Positions 35,703 to 44,852 of a stretch of 64,000 nt of DNA are shown here, in pieces. How positions within the stretch are numbered: position 1 is the stretch's first letter; every line of letters begins with the position of its first letter. The notes beneath the pieces are model-generated. The model was not told the origin of the DNA. It did not search any database and worked only from the letters and a program-made list of their open reading frames with translations. The stretch covers positions 1 to 64,000 of the forward strand of contig DATBJJ010000098.1 of NCBI GenBank assembly GCA_036556425.1, in the 5' to 3' direction. The position numbers were made by a program, and so were the translations under genes. The stretch is from DATBJJ01 sp036556425. GTDB lineage: Bacteria > Acidobacteriota > Vicinamibacteria > Vicinamibacterales > 2-12-FULL-66-21.

Positions 35703-36006
35703 ACGGTCCTCCCTGATCTCGTGAGCGGAGAACGGACTGACTTCCGCGGGCGCACGTCTCCCGGATCGGAGCGGCGCTCCGCGCGGTTCAGAGTCGAGTT
35801 GTCGGGAGAGCTGAGGAAGAGAACGGAATTGAGTCCGAGCAGAACCGGTGTTCTGCGCGCGCTGAATGCCGCCAGCCGCTGCCCGCGAGCGATGGATTTT
35901 TCTACATGATGCGCATGATACCGCGGATCTCGCGAATCTGATCCGCGTGATCCGTGCCATCCGCGTGATCTGCGTCATCCGTGTTTCAGCGTCTATGATC
36001 AGTGTC
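35703..36006. other. 304-bp gap between ABC ATPase and DNA ligase genes
   Basis: No gene is visible. The left part should hold the minus-strand promoter and the GGAGGA box of the ABC ATPase. The right part (35905-35983) is a nonamer word array. The ligase start lies directly behind it, without a good Shine-Dalgarno. Confidence 0.6.
35905..35983. repeat. Nonamer array TGATCCGCG
   Basis: Clear units at 35939-35983 are TGATCCGCG, TGATCCGTG, CCATCCGCG, TGATCTGCG and TCATCCGTG, all of 9 bases. Weaker related units extend back to about 35905. The word is the reverse complement of the array at 13468, more than 20 kb away. Confidence 0.7.
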
Positions 36007-37089
36007 ATGACGACATCCGCTGGCGGCTTCGCCATCGAGCCGCCGATCGAGCCGATGCTGGCCAAGCTGTCCGAGACGATTCCGCTCGGCGGCGGATTCC
36101 TGTACGAGCCGAAGTGGGATGGCTTTCGCGCGATCGTGTTTCGCGGCGCGCAGGAGGTCTACATTCAGAGCCGCGATCTTCGTCCGCTCGATCGCTACTT
36201 TCCCGAGCTGCACGAGGCGCTGCTCGAGCGGCTGCCGGCGGGCGCTGTCGTCGATGGCGAGATCGTGATTGCCACGGCACACGGGCTCGACTTCGACGCG
36301 CTGCAGCTCAGGCTGCACCCGGCGGCGTCGCGCGTGGCAAAGCTCGCGCGAGCGTCGCCCTCGTCTTTCGTTGCGTTCGATCTCCTGGCGCACGACGGCC
36401 AAGACATCCGCGAACGGCCGCAGCGCGAGCGGCGCGCGCTCCTCGAGCGCATGCTGGCCCTCGCTTCACCTCCCGTGTATCTCACGCCGGTGACGCGCGA
36501 TCGCGCGACGGCGGAGGAATGGCTGCAGCGCTTCGAGGGCGCGGGCCTCGACGGCGTGATCGTCAAACCGGAGGACGGCATCTACGAGCCCGGCAAGCGC
36601 GCGATGATCAAGGTCAAGCACGCGCGGACCGCCGACTGCGTCGTCGCGGGATTCCGCTGGCACAAGAGCGGGGACGACAAGGTGGGGTCGCTGCTCCTCG
36701 GGTTGTACGACGACAAGGGCAAACTGCACCACGTCGGCGTGACGTCGTCGTTCACGATGGCGGAGCGGAAGTCGCTCGCGCACGAGCTCGCGCCGCTTCG
36801 CGAGAACGCGCTCGCGAATCATCCGTGGCGCGAGTGGGCGTCTGGCGGAGACGGGACGCGCATGCCTGGCGGGCAGAGCCGGTGGAGCGCAGGCAAGGAT
36901 CTCTCGTGGGAGCCGCTGCGCGTCGAGCGCGTGTGCGAGGTGAAGTACGACCACCTGCAGGGCGATCGTTTCCGCCACGCGGCGGTATTCCTCCGATGGC
37001 GCGCGGACAAGCCGCCGGGCGACTGCCGCTACGATCAGCTCGAGGTCACTCAGCCTTACGAGCTCGAGAAGGTGTTCGGCGCGATTTGA
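36007..37089 (+). CDS. ATP-dependent DNA ligase (LigD ligase-domain type)
   Basis: Stand-alone ligase of 360 residues. The nucleotidyltransferase motif I is YEPKWDGFRA with Lys36 as the adenylated lysine. Other motifs are DGEIVI (III), FVAFDLLAHDG (IIIa), GVIVKPED (IV) and MIKVKHARTADCVV (V). A C-terminal OB-fold carries VCEVKYDHLQGDRFRHAAVFLRW. It matches the ligase half of LigD-type NHEJ enzymes, or LigC. ATG 36007 was taken; ATG 35995 is in frame. Its end overlaps the opposing polymerase gene by 44 bases. No Ku gene is in the window. Confidence 0.9.
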   Translation: MTTSAGGFAIEPPIEPMLAKLSETIPLGGGFLYEPKWDGFRAIVFRGAQEVYIQSRDLRPLDRYFPELHEALLERLPAGAVVDGEIVIATAHGLDFDALQLRLHPAASRVAKLARASPSSFVAFDLLAHDGQDIRERPQRERRALLERMLALASPPVYLTPVTRDRATAEEWLQRFEGAGLDGVIVKPEDGIYEPGKRAMIKVKHARTADCVVAGFRWHKSGDDKVGSLLLGLYDDKGKLHHVGVTSSFTMAERKSLAHELAPLRENALANHPWREWASGGDGTRMPGGQSRWSAGKDLSWEPLRVERVCEVKYDHLQGDRFRHAAVFLRWRADKPPGDCRYDQLEVTQPYELEKVFGAI

Positions 37090-38356
37090 CGTGCTCGCGC
37101 CACTCGACGATCTCGGGCGGCTCGTCGTTCGGGTCGAGCGGCTCTTGTGCGGGCCTCAGCGATTCGGGAACGTGCTGGAGATTCACGCGGATGCGCGTCC
37201 AGGTGTGGAAGCGTCCGCGCATCGCGTCGACGAGCACGTCGGCCGGCTCGAGATGCCGCGCGGCGTCCCGATGCCGCGCCTTCCAGCGCTCGAGCCCCGC
37301 GAGCGCGTCGTTCTTGCGCTGCGCGCGTCCGATCTCGATCAGCGGATGTTTGATGGCGCGCGCCCGCGACGGCTGGACGCGCGTCGGCTCGCCGGGCTGC
37401 TTTCGATACTGAGGCGGCCACGGCGCATCACCGAGGCCTTCGCGCTCGTGGCGCGCGGAGAGATCGAGCAGGATCTCGAGCGATCCCGCGTGGTTGTCGA
37501 TCTCGGCGTGCCGATCGCCGATCTCGGCGAAGCGCTTCGGCATCGTGGCGATCGTGAAGTCGTGCGGATTGCAGTCTGCGACTTCGTCCCAGGCGAGCGG
37601 CGCCGACACGCGTGCGTCTCGAGTCGGACGCACCGAGTAGGCGCCCGCGACCGTTCGATCCTTCGCGTTCTGGTTGTAGTCGAGAAACACGCCGTGGCGT
37701 TCCTCCTTCCACCACTTGCTCGTGGCCAGTGCGGGCGCGCGGCGCTCGACCTCGCGCGCGAACGCTAGCGCGGCGCGCCGCACTTCCGGGAACGTCCACT
37801 TGCGCTCGATGCGAACGAAGACGTGCATGCCGCGCGAGCCGGACGTCTTCGGCCATCCCACGAGTCCGAAATCGGCGAGTGTCGCGCGAACGACCGCCGC
37901 GACCTCGCGCACCTGCGGCCACGCGATGCCCGGCACCGGATCGAGATCGATTCTCAGCTCGTCCGGATGATCGAGGTCGTCCGCGCGAACCGGATGAGGA
38001 TGCAGCTCGAGGCAAGCGAGGTTCGCCATCCACGCGAGCGCGGCGGCGTCGCGCGGCACGACCTCTTCAGCCGTTCGTCCGGATGGAAACTGCAGAGCGA
38101 CGACCTCGATCCATTCGGGGCGCGATTCCGGCGCGCGCTTCTGATAGAAGAACTCGCCGTCGATACCGTTCGGGTATCGCACCAGCACGTTCGGTCGCGC
38201 TCCGGCGCCGCGCAACGCGCCCTCGGCGACGTCGAGGTAGTAGCGCACGAGATCGAGCTTTGTGTAGCCCGCTTCAGGAAAGAGAACCTTGCGTGGATTA
38301 GAGATCGTGACCGCTCGACCAGCGGCCACGATCGTTTGCTGCTCAGCCTTCGGCAC
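37046..38356 (-). CDS. LigD-type DNA polymerase/primase (PolDom)
   Basis: Protein of 436 residues. Residues ~15-300 form the archaeo-eukaryotic primase-like PolDom of bacterial NHEJ: ISNPRKVLFPEAGYTKLDLVRYY, IDLDPVPG (metal-binding Asp pair), KTSGSRGMHVFVRIERKW, and SVRPTRDARVSAPLAWDEV. A poorly conserved C-terminal extension of ~120 residues follows. In many bacteria this domain is fused to the ligase; here the ligase is a separate gene in convergent orientation with a 44-base overlap. No phosphoesterase domain is present. Confidence 0.9.
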   Translation of the reverse strand: MPKAEQQTIVAAGRAVTISNPRKVLFPEAGYTKLDLVRYYLDVAEGALRGAGARPNVLVRYPNGIDGEFFYQKRAPESRPEWIEVVALQFPSGRTAEEVVPRDAAALAWMANLACLELHPHPVRADDLDHPDELRIDLDPVPGIAWPQVREVAAVVRATLADFGLVGWPKTSGSRGMHVFVRIERKWTFPEVRRAALAFAREVERRAPALATSKWWKEERHGVFLDYNQNAKDRTVAGAYSVRPTRDARVSAPLAWDEVADCNPHDFTIATMPKRFAEIGDRHAEIDNHAGSLEILLDLSARHEREGLGDAPWPPQYRKQPGEPTRVQPSRARAIKHPLIEIGRAQRKNDALAGLERWKARHRDAARHLEPADVLVDAMRGRFHTWTRIRVNLQHVPESLRPAQEPLDPNDEPPEIVEWREHVKSRRTPSRARKAE

Positions 38357-38382
38357 ACCTCAGGATAACCGGACTCACCGGA

Positions 38383-38667
38383 CTATCTGGCGTGCGTCGG
38401 CCGTCGTCCCATAACCCGATCCCACGCGTCGCGAACTGCGCCCTTCACCTGCTCCCACGTGCTGTTGCCGCGATACTCGTAGGTGTCCCAATCTCGCTCG
38501 AGGTCCAATTCCACGTCGTCCCACGAACGATCGGAGTACCGTGAAGCCGACTCGTAGCCGTAGCGATAACCGCCGCCGAGCGTGTCGTAGTCGTACTTGC
38601 TCGCGTACGGCCGAGTCTTGTGGTTGCTGCGCCAATAAGCGTCTTCATCTCTCCAGGTATCGGCCAT
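38383..38667 (-). CDS. Small conserved hypothetical protein (YGYE/WEQVKxAVRDAW type)
   Basis: Acidic, Tyr-rich protein of 94 residues. It has a GYRYGYESASRYSDRSWDDVE segment and ends in TWEQVKGAVRDAWDRVMG. Proteins with this layout occur widely in Gram-negative bacteria beside stress genes, but no function is established to my knowledge. The gene is 26 bases from the polymerase gene and divergent from the SDR gene. Confidence 0.75.
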   Translation of the reverse strand: MADTWRDEDAYWRSNHKTRPYASKYDYDTLGGGYRYGYESASRYSDRSWDDVELDLERDWDTYEYRGNSTWEQVKGAVRDAWDRVMGRRPTHAR

Positions 38668-38725
38668 GCTGCCTCCTGCCTGTCTACCAGCAAGAGCGCG
38701 GCCACGCGATCAATACTCCTCAGCC

Positions 38726-39505
38726 ATGATCGTATCGGTGACGGGCGCAACGGGAGTGCTCGGGCGCGAGGTCGTGCGCGCGCTGCAGCGGGCGGGGCAC
38801 GACGCGCGTTCGGTCAGCCGCGCTCCGGCTCCAAGGAAAGCCGGGTGGTTCAACGCAAATATCGCGACGGGTGACGGCGTTCTCGACGCGCTCGACGGTG
38901 CGTACGCGGTGATTCACGCGGCGACGGATCCGCGTCAGCCCGATCAGGTCGACGTGAACGGCACGCGGATCATCGTCGACGCCGCAAACCGCGTCGGCGT
39001 GCGCCACGTCATCTTCATCTCGATTGTCGGCGTCGGCAAGATTCCGTTGAAGTACTACCGCGCGAAGCACGAAGCGGAGCAGATTGTCGAGGCTGGCGCC
39101 GTCCGGCATTCGATCCTTCGCGCCACGCAGTTCCATCCGTTTCTCGACGGGCAATTCTCGGCGCTCGCGCGGCTGCCGCTCGTCTTCGCGGTGCCGCGTG
39201 GATTTCAGATTCAGAGCGTCGACGCGAGCGAGGTCGCCGCGCGCCTCGTCCGCGCCATCGAGGACGGACCGCGCGGGCGCCTCAACGACTTCGGCGGACC
39301 CGAGGTCATGCCGATCGACACGGCCGCCAGGCGCTGGACCGTCGCGCGCGGCATCGCGAAGCGCGTCGTCACGATACCCGTTCCCGGCCGGCTCGCCGGC
39401 GCGTTTCGCGACGGCCACAACGTAACGCCGAACGGCGAACGCGGGCGAATCACGTGGACCGACTGGCTACTCTCCACGCAGGGCGACAGCCGGATCGACG
39501 CGTAG
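38726..39505 (+). CDS. NAD(P)-binding SDR-type protein (NmrA-like)
   Basis: Protein of 259 residues with a Rossmann fold of the atypical short-chain dehydrogenase group. VSVTGATGVLGREVVRAL is the NAD(P)-binding glycine motif, and GVRHVIFISIVGVGKIPLKYYRAKHEAE carries the usual Tyr/Lys region. Family members are often nucleoside-sugar epimerases or redox sensors; the substrate is unknown. The ATG at 38726 lies at the beginning of the fold. The end overlaps the opposing ADOP gene by 39 bases. Confidence 0.85.
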   Translation: MIVSVTGATGVLGREVVRALQRAGHDARSVSRAPAPRKAGWFNANIATGDGVLDALDGAYAVIHAATDPRQPDQVDVNGTRIIVDAANRVGVRHVIFISIVGVGKIPLKYYRAKHEAEQIVEAGAVRHSILRATQFHPFLDGQFSALARLPLVFAVPRGFQIQSVDASEVAARLVRAIEDGPRGRLNDFGGPEVMPIDTAARRWTVARGIAKRVVTIPVPGRLAGAFRDGHNVTPNGERGRITWTDWLLSTQGDSRIDA

Positions 39506-41866
39506 CGCCGAGATCGCAGGCAGCGCGGCGGCGCCGAGACCCGCGGCCGCTGCGACGATCGAGACGAGCGCGAACGTCGCCGGATCGAGCGGCGAGACGT
39601 GGAACAACATGGCCTTCAGGACGCCGCCCGCCAGCGCGGCGAGAATCAGCCCAGCGGCCACGCCGAATCCGGTCAACCACGCGCCCTGAGCGATGACCGC
39701 GCGCGCCACGTCCGACGGGCGCGCGCCCAGCGCGACGCGGACGCCGATCTCCCGCGATCGCCGCGACACGCTGTACGCCATCACGCCGTAGACGCCGACG
39801 AACGCCAGGAACGATGCCGCGATCGCGAACGCGATCAGCAGCGCCATGCTCCCGCGCCTCCACGCCCACGTTGCTTCCGCCAGCGTGGTGAAGTCCCGGA
39901 CGTTGCTGATTGGCACGTTGCGATCCACGGAGGATGCGGCATCGCGCAACGATCGTTCGAGGGCGCCGGCGCTCGCGTTCGTACGGATGACGATCCCGAA
40001 GAACGGCCAGTACGTCTGAAATGCGGGACGATAGATCTCCGGCTCCGGATCGCGCGCGAGATCGTGATGCCGCGTATCGCCGACAACGCCGACCACTTGC
40101 TTTGGCGAGAAGGCCCCCAAGTCCGGCACCATCAGGATCTGCCCGATGGGATCCGCGTTCGGCCACAGGCGCCGCGCCGCGGTCTCGTTCACGACGATCA
40201 CGTCGGGAGCGCCGGCGCGATCGCGATCGTCGAAGAGGCGCCCGCGTCGAAGCGGAATGCCGAGCGTTCGGAAGTACGCGGGCGTCACGAGCCGGAACTC
40301 CGCCAACCGTTCCTGCGGCGGCTGACCGGGAAGGTTGTGCGGCCTCAACGCATTGCTGCCCGAGAGCGGCAGCGTGTTCACGGCCGCCGCGGACTCGACG
40401 CCCGGCAGCGCGCCGAGCGCGCTGACGAGCTGATCGAGAAACCCCGCGATCTGCGCCGTCGATTGATAGCGATCGCGCGGCAGCAGCAATTGCGCGGTCA
40501 CGACGCGATCGGTCGAGAAGCCGAACGAGCGATCCTGCAGCCGGGCGAAGCTACGGACCAACAGGCCCGCGCCCACGAGGAGCAGCACGGACAGCGCGAC
40601 TTGACTCGCGACGATGACGTTGCGCACGCGCTGCGTTCGGCGATCGCCGGTCGCGCCGCGGGCGCCCGCGCGGAGCGATCCGGTCAGCGCGTCGGAGCGG
40701 CGCAGGAGCGGCGTGCAGCCGAAGACGATTCCGATGGCGACGACGACCGCGATCGTGGCGAGCACGACTCGCGAATCCCACCACTCCATCGCAGACGAGG
40801 GGAGCGCGAAGCCCGGCATGCGCGTCGCCAGCGCCTGCGGCAGCACGCGGGTGCCCCAAACGGCGAGCACCAAGCCGGCAGCGCCGCCAACCGCGGAGAG
40901 GAAGAAACCTTCCGTGAGGTGCTGGCGCAGCAGATCCAAGCGGCCGGCGCCGAGCGCGACGCGTACGGCGGTCTCGCGCTCCCTGCTGTTCGCGCGCACC
41001 AGCACGAGGCTCGCGACATTCGACGCGGCGATGAGCAGGAGGATGAACGCCGTAGCTTGAAGGATCCAGAACAGGCTCGCGCTGTCGCCGACGTAGAAAT
41101 CACGAAGCGGCCGCACCGCGACGTCGAACCCGGCGTGCGTGTCTGGATACTTGCGCGCGAAGCGCTCGGCCAACGCGCGCAGCTCTACTTCGGCGCGCTC
41201 CCGAGTGACGCCGTCGCGAAGCCGCGCGAACACGCGGAGCGGACGCTGCTTGCGATCGAGCAGCCCCGACTGCGGCAGCGTGAGCGGCGTCCAGATCTGC
41301 GCGATCGAATAGGGATACGTGAACGTCGGCGGCATGACGCCCGCGATCGTGTGCGCGGTGCCGTCGAGCTCGACGAGCGTGCCGGCGATTCGTGGGTCGG
41401 CGCCGAACCTGCGGCGCCAGAGGCCGTCGCTCAACACGACCACGTTGTCGCGCCCGGGTTCCGCATCGCCCGGTCCGAAGGTCCGCCCGAGCGCCGGCGG
41501 GACGCCGAGCATCGGGAAGAGGCCCGGCGTGAATTGCCAGCCGACGAGCGCTTCGGGATGTGCCGTGTTCGTCAGGGTCGATCCGCGATCCCAGAACGCT
41601 TCGACGGACTCGAACAACTCGCGGCGCCCTTTCCACTGGTCGTAGTCGAATCCGGAGCTCTTGGAATACTGGCCGCGATCGGCATTCCACGTCGCGATCC
41701 AGACGATGCGCTCGGGATTGCGGTAGGGAAGCGGCGCGAGCAGCACGCGATTCAGCAGGCTGAAGATCGCGATATTGGTCCCGATGCCGAGCGCGATGGT
41801 GAGGAGCGCGGTGATCGTGAACCAGCGGTCGCGCGTGAAGGGCCGGAGCGTAGCGCGGATCGTCAT
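39467..41866 (-). CDS. ADOP-type ABC transporter permease (MacB/FtsX)
   Basis: Inner-membrane permease of 799 residues. N-terminal helix with ALGIGTNIAIFSLLN, MacB-like periplasmic core, central FtsX block (RETAVRVALGAGRLDLLRQ), second core, and C-terminal FtsX block (REIGVRVALGARPSDV). It lacks the soluble prefix of the ADOP at 3075. It begins 9 bases after the stop of the dynamin-like gene, so the two are probably co-transcribed. No ATPase and no PadR gene adjoin it. Confidence 0.9.
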   Translation of the reverse strand: MTIRATLRPFTRDRWFTITALLTIALGIGTNIAIFSLLNRVLLAPLPYRNPERIVWIATWNADRGQYSKSSGFDYDQWKGRRELFESVEAFWDRGSTLTNTAHPEALVGWQFTPGLFPMLGVPPALGRTFGPGDAEPGRDNVVVLSDGLWRRRFGADPRIAGTLVELDGTAHTIAGVMPPTFTYPYSIAQIWTPLTLPQSGLLDRKQRPLRVFARLRDGVTRERAEVELRALAERFARKYPDTHAGFDVAVRPLRDFYVGDSASLFWILQATAFILLLIAASNVASLVLVRANSRERETAVRVALGAGRLDLLRQHLTEGFFLSAVGGAAGLVLAVWGTRVLPQALATRMPGFALPSSAMEWWDSRVVLATIAVVVAIGIVFGCTPLLRRSDALTGSLRAGARGATGDRRTQRVRNVIVASQVALSVLLLVGAGLLVRSFARLQDRSFGFSTDRVVTAQLLLPRDRYQSTAQIAGFLDQLVSALGALPGVESAAAVNTLPLSGSNALRPHNLPGQPPQERLAEFRLVTPAYFRTLGIPLRRGRLFDDRDRAGAPDVIVVNETAARRLWPNADPIGQILMVPDLGAFSPKQVVGVVGDTRHHDLARDPEPEIYRPAFQTYWPFFGIVIRTNASAGALERSLRDAASSVDRNVPISNVRDFTTLAEATWAWRRGSMALLIAFAIAASFLAFVGVYGVMAYSVSRRSREIGVRVALGARPSDVARAVIAQGAWLTGFGVAAGLILAALAGGVLKAMLFHVSPLDPATFALVSIVAAAAGLGAAALPAISALRVDPAVALRGE

Positions 41867-41875
41867 GCTAAGAAA

Positions 41876-43624
41876 TTAGCACATGAGGTCCTGCCTGAGC
41901 GAGTCGATTCGACCGCGAAGCTCGGCCAGCGATCGGCGCCGCGTTTCCCATCGATCGCGCTCCGCGCGGACGAATCGTGAGTACGGCGCGATCGCGTCCG
42001 TGAAGCGCTGTTCGCTTCTCGCCTGAGCGCGCTGGAATTCGGCGCCCAGCGCCGTTCCAAGCTCCGCACTCAGCGCGGACACCTTCGCCCGGATCTCCGC
42101 GCGCGCCTTTCGCCGGCGCGCCGGAATAATGAGGAATCCGACCGCCGCCATCACGCTGGCCATCACGAGACCCGTGATGTCGGCCGCGGCCGTGGTTGCG
42201 GCCACCGAGACGATCGCGCCAAGTCCCACGGCGCCGGCGCCAACCGCCGCCGTTGCCGCGACCGCGGTGCGCGCCGCATCGGCGATCTGCTCGGACTCGT
42301 GCCGGCGGTCGTAGCCGTCGACCACGCGCTGCGCCTCCCGTCCGACCGAATCGAGCAGGCGAATCCGATCCTCGTGAAAGCTGCCGATATCGGCGTGGCC
42401 GAGAATGCGATCGCCGTGCTCGCGCTCGCGCGCGGCCAACCGTCCCGACAGCGCCTGCCACTGGCGATAGTCCTGATCGACGAGCCAATCGATGATCTCC
42501 GAGACGCCTCTCTCGATGTGCTTCGGCGCGTCGGCGACCACCTTCTCCTCGAACTCGCGCTGCACGCGCGACCGGTTGACGAGATCGAACACGCGGCCAA
42601 GCCGCAGCGTGTCGTCGAAGAAGTGATGGCCGCGGCTTTCCATGTCGACCAGAATCTTGTCGACCGACGTCATGCGAAGCTCGAAGCCGCGCCGGAGATC
42701 CGTTCGGTACTCGGCGAGCTGACGCTCGATGTCGTCCAGCGCCGCCACGTCCGCCGCGAGGAGCGCCAGCCGTTCCTCGGCGACCGCGATATACCGGCGC
42801 GCCAGCACGTCGCCGACGCCGAGCGGGCTCGAGAGCTTCAACCTGAAGCGGCTCTCTTCGTCGAGCGAGTCGTGGAGGTACCGCTCGAGCGCGTCGAACC
42901 CGCTCGATGTCCAAACGCCGGGCTCGCCGTGCTTCGCGCGATCGGCGAGCCGCGCGCTCACGGCAAAGATCTGCGGTTTCGTTCCCAGCGCGCGCTGCGC
43001 CGCGTCGCCGACGAACGCCATCACTTTCGCGACATCCTCGGCCCCTCCGAGAATGTCGATCTTGTTCACGACGATCACGACCTTCTTGCCCCAGTCGCGG
43101 ATGGCTTCGATGAACGCGCGCTCCGTCTCGGTGAACGGCCGATCCGCGGACGTCACGAAGAGCACGAAGTCCGCCTTGGGCACGAACTCGGACGTGAGCC
43201 GCTCGTGCTCGCGGAGAATCGCATTCGTGCCGGGCGTGTCGACGATCTGCAGATCCTGCAGGAACTCGATGGGCGCGGTCACGACGCGCATGCCCGTCCC
43301 AACCGCCTCGTTCGAGGGGGTGCCGCCGTGGCGGATTACGTGGATCTGCGCCGTCGTGGGCGTGACACCCTCTTCGAGAATCCGCTGGCCGACGAGCGCG
43401 TTGATGAACGCGCTCTTGCCGGCGTTGAACTCGCCGACCACGACGAGCAGGAACAGCTCGTCGAGCTGGCGCGCCGATTCCGCGATCGTGTCGCTGTCGG
43501 CCGCCGTGGCCGGCACGGCGGCGAGCTCCGCCCGAAGATCCGACAGCACCCGGCGCGCGGCCGACAACTGCGCGTTCATCGATTGGCTCAGCACTCGTTC
43601 CGGCACGCGTCGCCCCCTCGCCAC
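41876..43624 (-). CDS. Bacterial dynamin-like GTPase
   Basis: Protein of 582 residues of the dynamin superfamily. G1 is GEFNAGKS (64-71), followed by a switch Thr in EEGVTPTTAQ, G3 DTPGTN and G4 NKIDIL. A long helical region follows. Around residues 470-520 lies a hydrophobic double segment (VGAGAVGLGAIVSVAATT, ITGLVMASVMAAVGFLII) that probably acts as the membrane paddle, with coiled coil to the end. Such proteins remodel membranes. The start may be GTG 43624 or ATG 43579 (MNAQLSAARR). The pair with a downstream ADOP permease is notable. Confidence 0.87.
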   Translation of the reverse strand: MARGRRVPERVLSQSMNAQLSAARRVLSDLRAELAAVPATAADSDTIAESARQLDELFLLVVVGEFNAGKSAFINALVGQRILEEGVTPTTAQIHVIRHGGTPSNEAVGTGMRVVTAPIEFLQDLQIVDTPGTNAILREHERLTSEFVPKADFVLFVTSADRPFTETERAFIEAIRDWGKKVVIVVNKIDILGGAEDVAKVMAFVGDAAQRALGTKPQIFAVSARLADRAKHGEPGVWTSSGFDALERYLHDSLDEESRFRLKLSSPLGVGDVLARRYIAVAEERLALLAADVAALDDIERQLAEYRTDLRRGFELRMTSVDKILVDMESRGHHFFDDTLRLGRVFDLVNRSRVQREFEEKVVADAPKHIERGVSEIIDWLVDQDYRQWQALSGRLAAREREHGDRILGHADIGSFHEDRIRLLDSVGREAQRVVDGYDRRHESEQIADAARTAVAATAAVGAGAVGLGAIVSVAATTAAADITGLVMASVMAAVGFLIIPARRRKARAEIRAKVSALSAELGTALGAEFQRAQARSEQRFTDAIAPYSRFVRAERDRWETRRRSLAELRGRIDSLRQDLMC

Positions 43625-43664
43625 ATTCTAGGCCGACGCGAGTACCGTAGAATCGACGCCATTC

Positions 43665-44852
43665 ATGGCTCACGATGGTCATCTGCTCCGCGTACAGAGC
43701 GGCCACAACCATCACCGCGTCAGCTTCGCCGAGCTGTTCTTCGATCTCGTCTTCGTCTTCGCGGTCACGCAGCTCTCGCATTCGCTGATCGAGCACTTCT
43801 CGCCGATCGGCGCCGTCGAGACGCTGCTGCTGATGCTGGCGGTCTGGTGGGTGTGGATCTACACCGCATGGTTCACGAACTGGCTCGACCCGGAGCGGAC
43901 GCCGGTGCGGATCGCGATGATGGCGATGATGCTCGCGGGCCTCATCATCGCCGCGTCGATCCCCAAGGCATTCGAATCCAGGGGCGCGCCGTTCGCGCTC
44001 GCGTACGCCGGGATGCAGGTCGGACGCACGCTCTTCTTCCTCTGGGCCGTCCGCGGCCACGCCCGGCTGGTGCAGAACTTCCAGCGTATTCTCGCGTGGC
44101 TGATCGCGAGCGCGATCTTGTGGCTCGCAGGCGCCGTCGTCCACGGCCACGAGAGGCTGCTGGTGTGGGCGATCGCGATCGGCGTCGAGTTCCTGTCACC
44201 CGCGATCGGCTTCTGGGTGCCGGTCCTCGGGCGATCGACGACCACGGATTGGGACGTCGAGGGCGGGCACATCGCGGAGCGCTGCGGCCTCTTCATCATC
44301 ATCGCGCTCGGCGAGTCGATTCTCGTCACCGGCGCGAACTTCGCCAGCCTCGATTGGACAACCGCCACGATAACGGCGTTCGTGACGTCGTTCGTTGGAA
44401 GCCTCGCGATGTGGTGGCTGTACTTCGACGTCGTCGCGGAGATCGGCAGCCGGACGATCTCACAGTCGACCGATCCCGGACGGCTCGCGCGGCTCGCGTA
44501 CACCTACATTCACCTGCCGCTCGTCGCGGGCATCATCGTCGCCGCGGCCGGAGATGAATTCGTTCTCGCGCACCCCACTGGCCACGCCGATGCGCGGACG
44601 ACGATCACCGTTCTCGGCAGCGTCGCGCTCTATCTTGGCGGCCACGCGCTGTTCACATGGGCCATCAAGGGCCACGTGCTCGCCTCGACCATCGTGGCGC
44701 TTGGCGTGCTCGCCGCGTTGGTTCCAGTGGCCCCGCGGCTCTCGCCGGTGGCGCTGATGATTGCCGCGACCGGCGTTCTCCTCGCCGTCGCCGCGTGGGA
44801 GACGTGGTTGAAAGCGTCTAGCGCGCGGTCCGCAGCGCCGGCGGCGTCGTAG
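43665..44852 (+). CDS. LtrA family membrane protein
   Basis: Polytopic membrane protein of 395 residues with about ten to eleven hydrophobic helices. The N-terminal SFAELFFDLVFVFAVTQLSH and the central ALGESILVTG with HIAERCGLFII are hallmarks of the low-temperature requirement A family. The biochemical function is unknown. It is divergent from the dynamin-like gene (40 bases between starts) and overlaps the opposing HAAS protein gene by 35 bases at its end. Confidence 0.9.
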   Translation: MAHDGHLLRVQSGHNHHRVSFAELFFDLVFVFAVTQLSHSLIEHFSPIGAVETLLLMLAVWWVWIYTAWFTNWLDPERTPVRIAMMAMMLAGLIIAASIPKAFESRGAPFALAYAGMQVGRTLFFLWAVRGHARLVQNFQRILAWLIASAILWLAGAVVHGHERLLVWAIAIGVEFLSPAIGFWVPVLGRSTTTDWDVEGGHIAERCGLFIIIALGESILVTGANFASLDWTTATITAFVTSFVGSLAMWWLYFDVVAEIGSRTISQSTDPGRLARLAYTYIHLPLVAGIIVAAAGDEFVLAHPTGHADARTTITVLGSVALYLGGHALFTWAIKGHVLASTIVALGVLAALVPVAPRLSPVALMIAATGVLLAVAAWETWLKASSARSAAPAAS

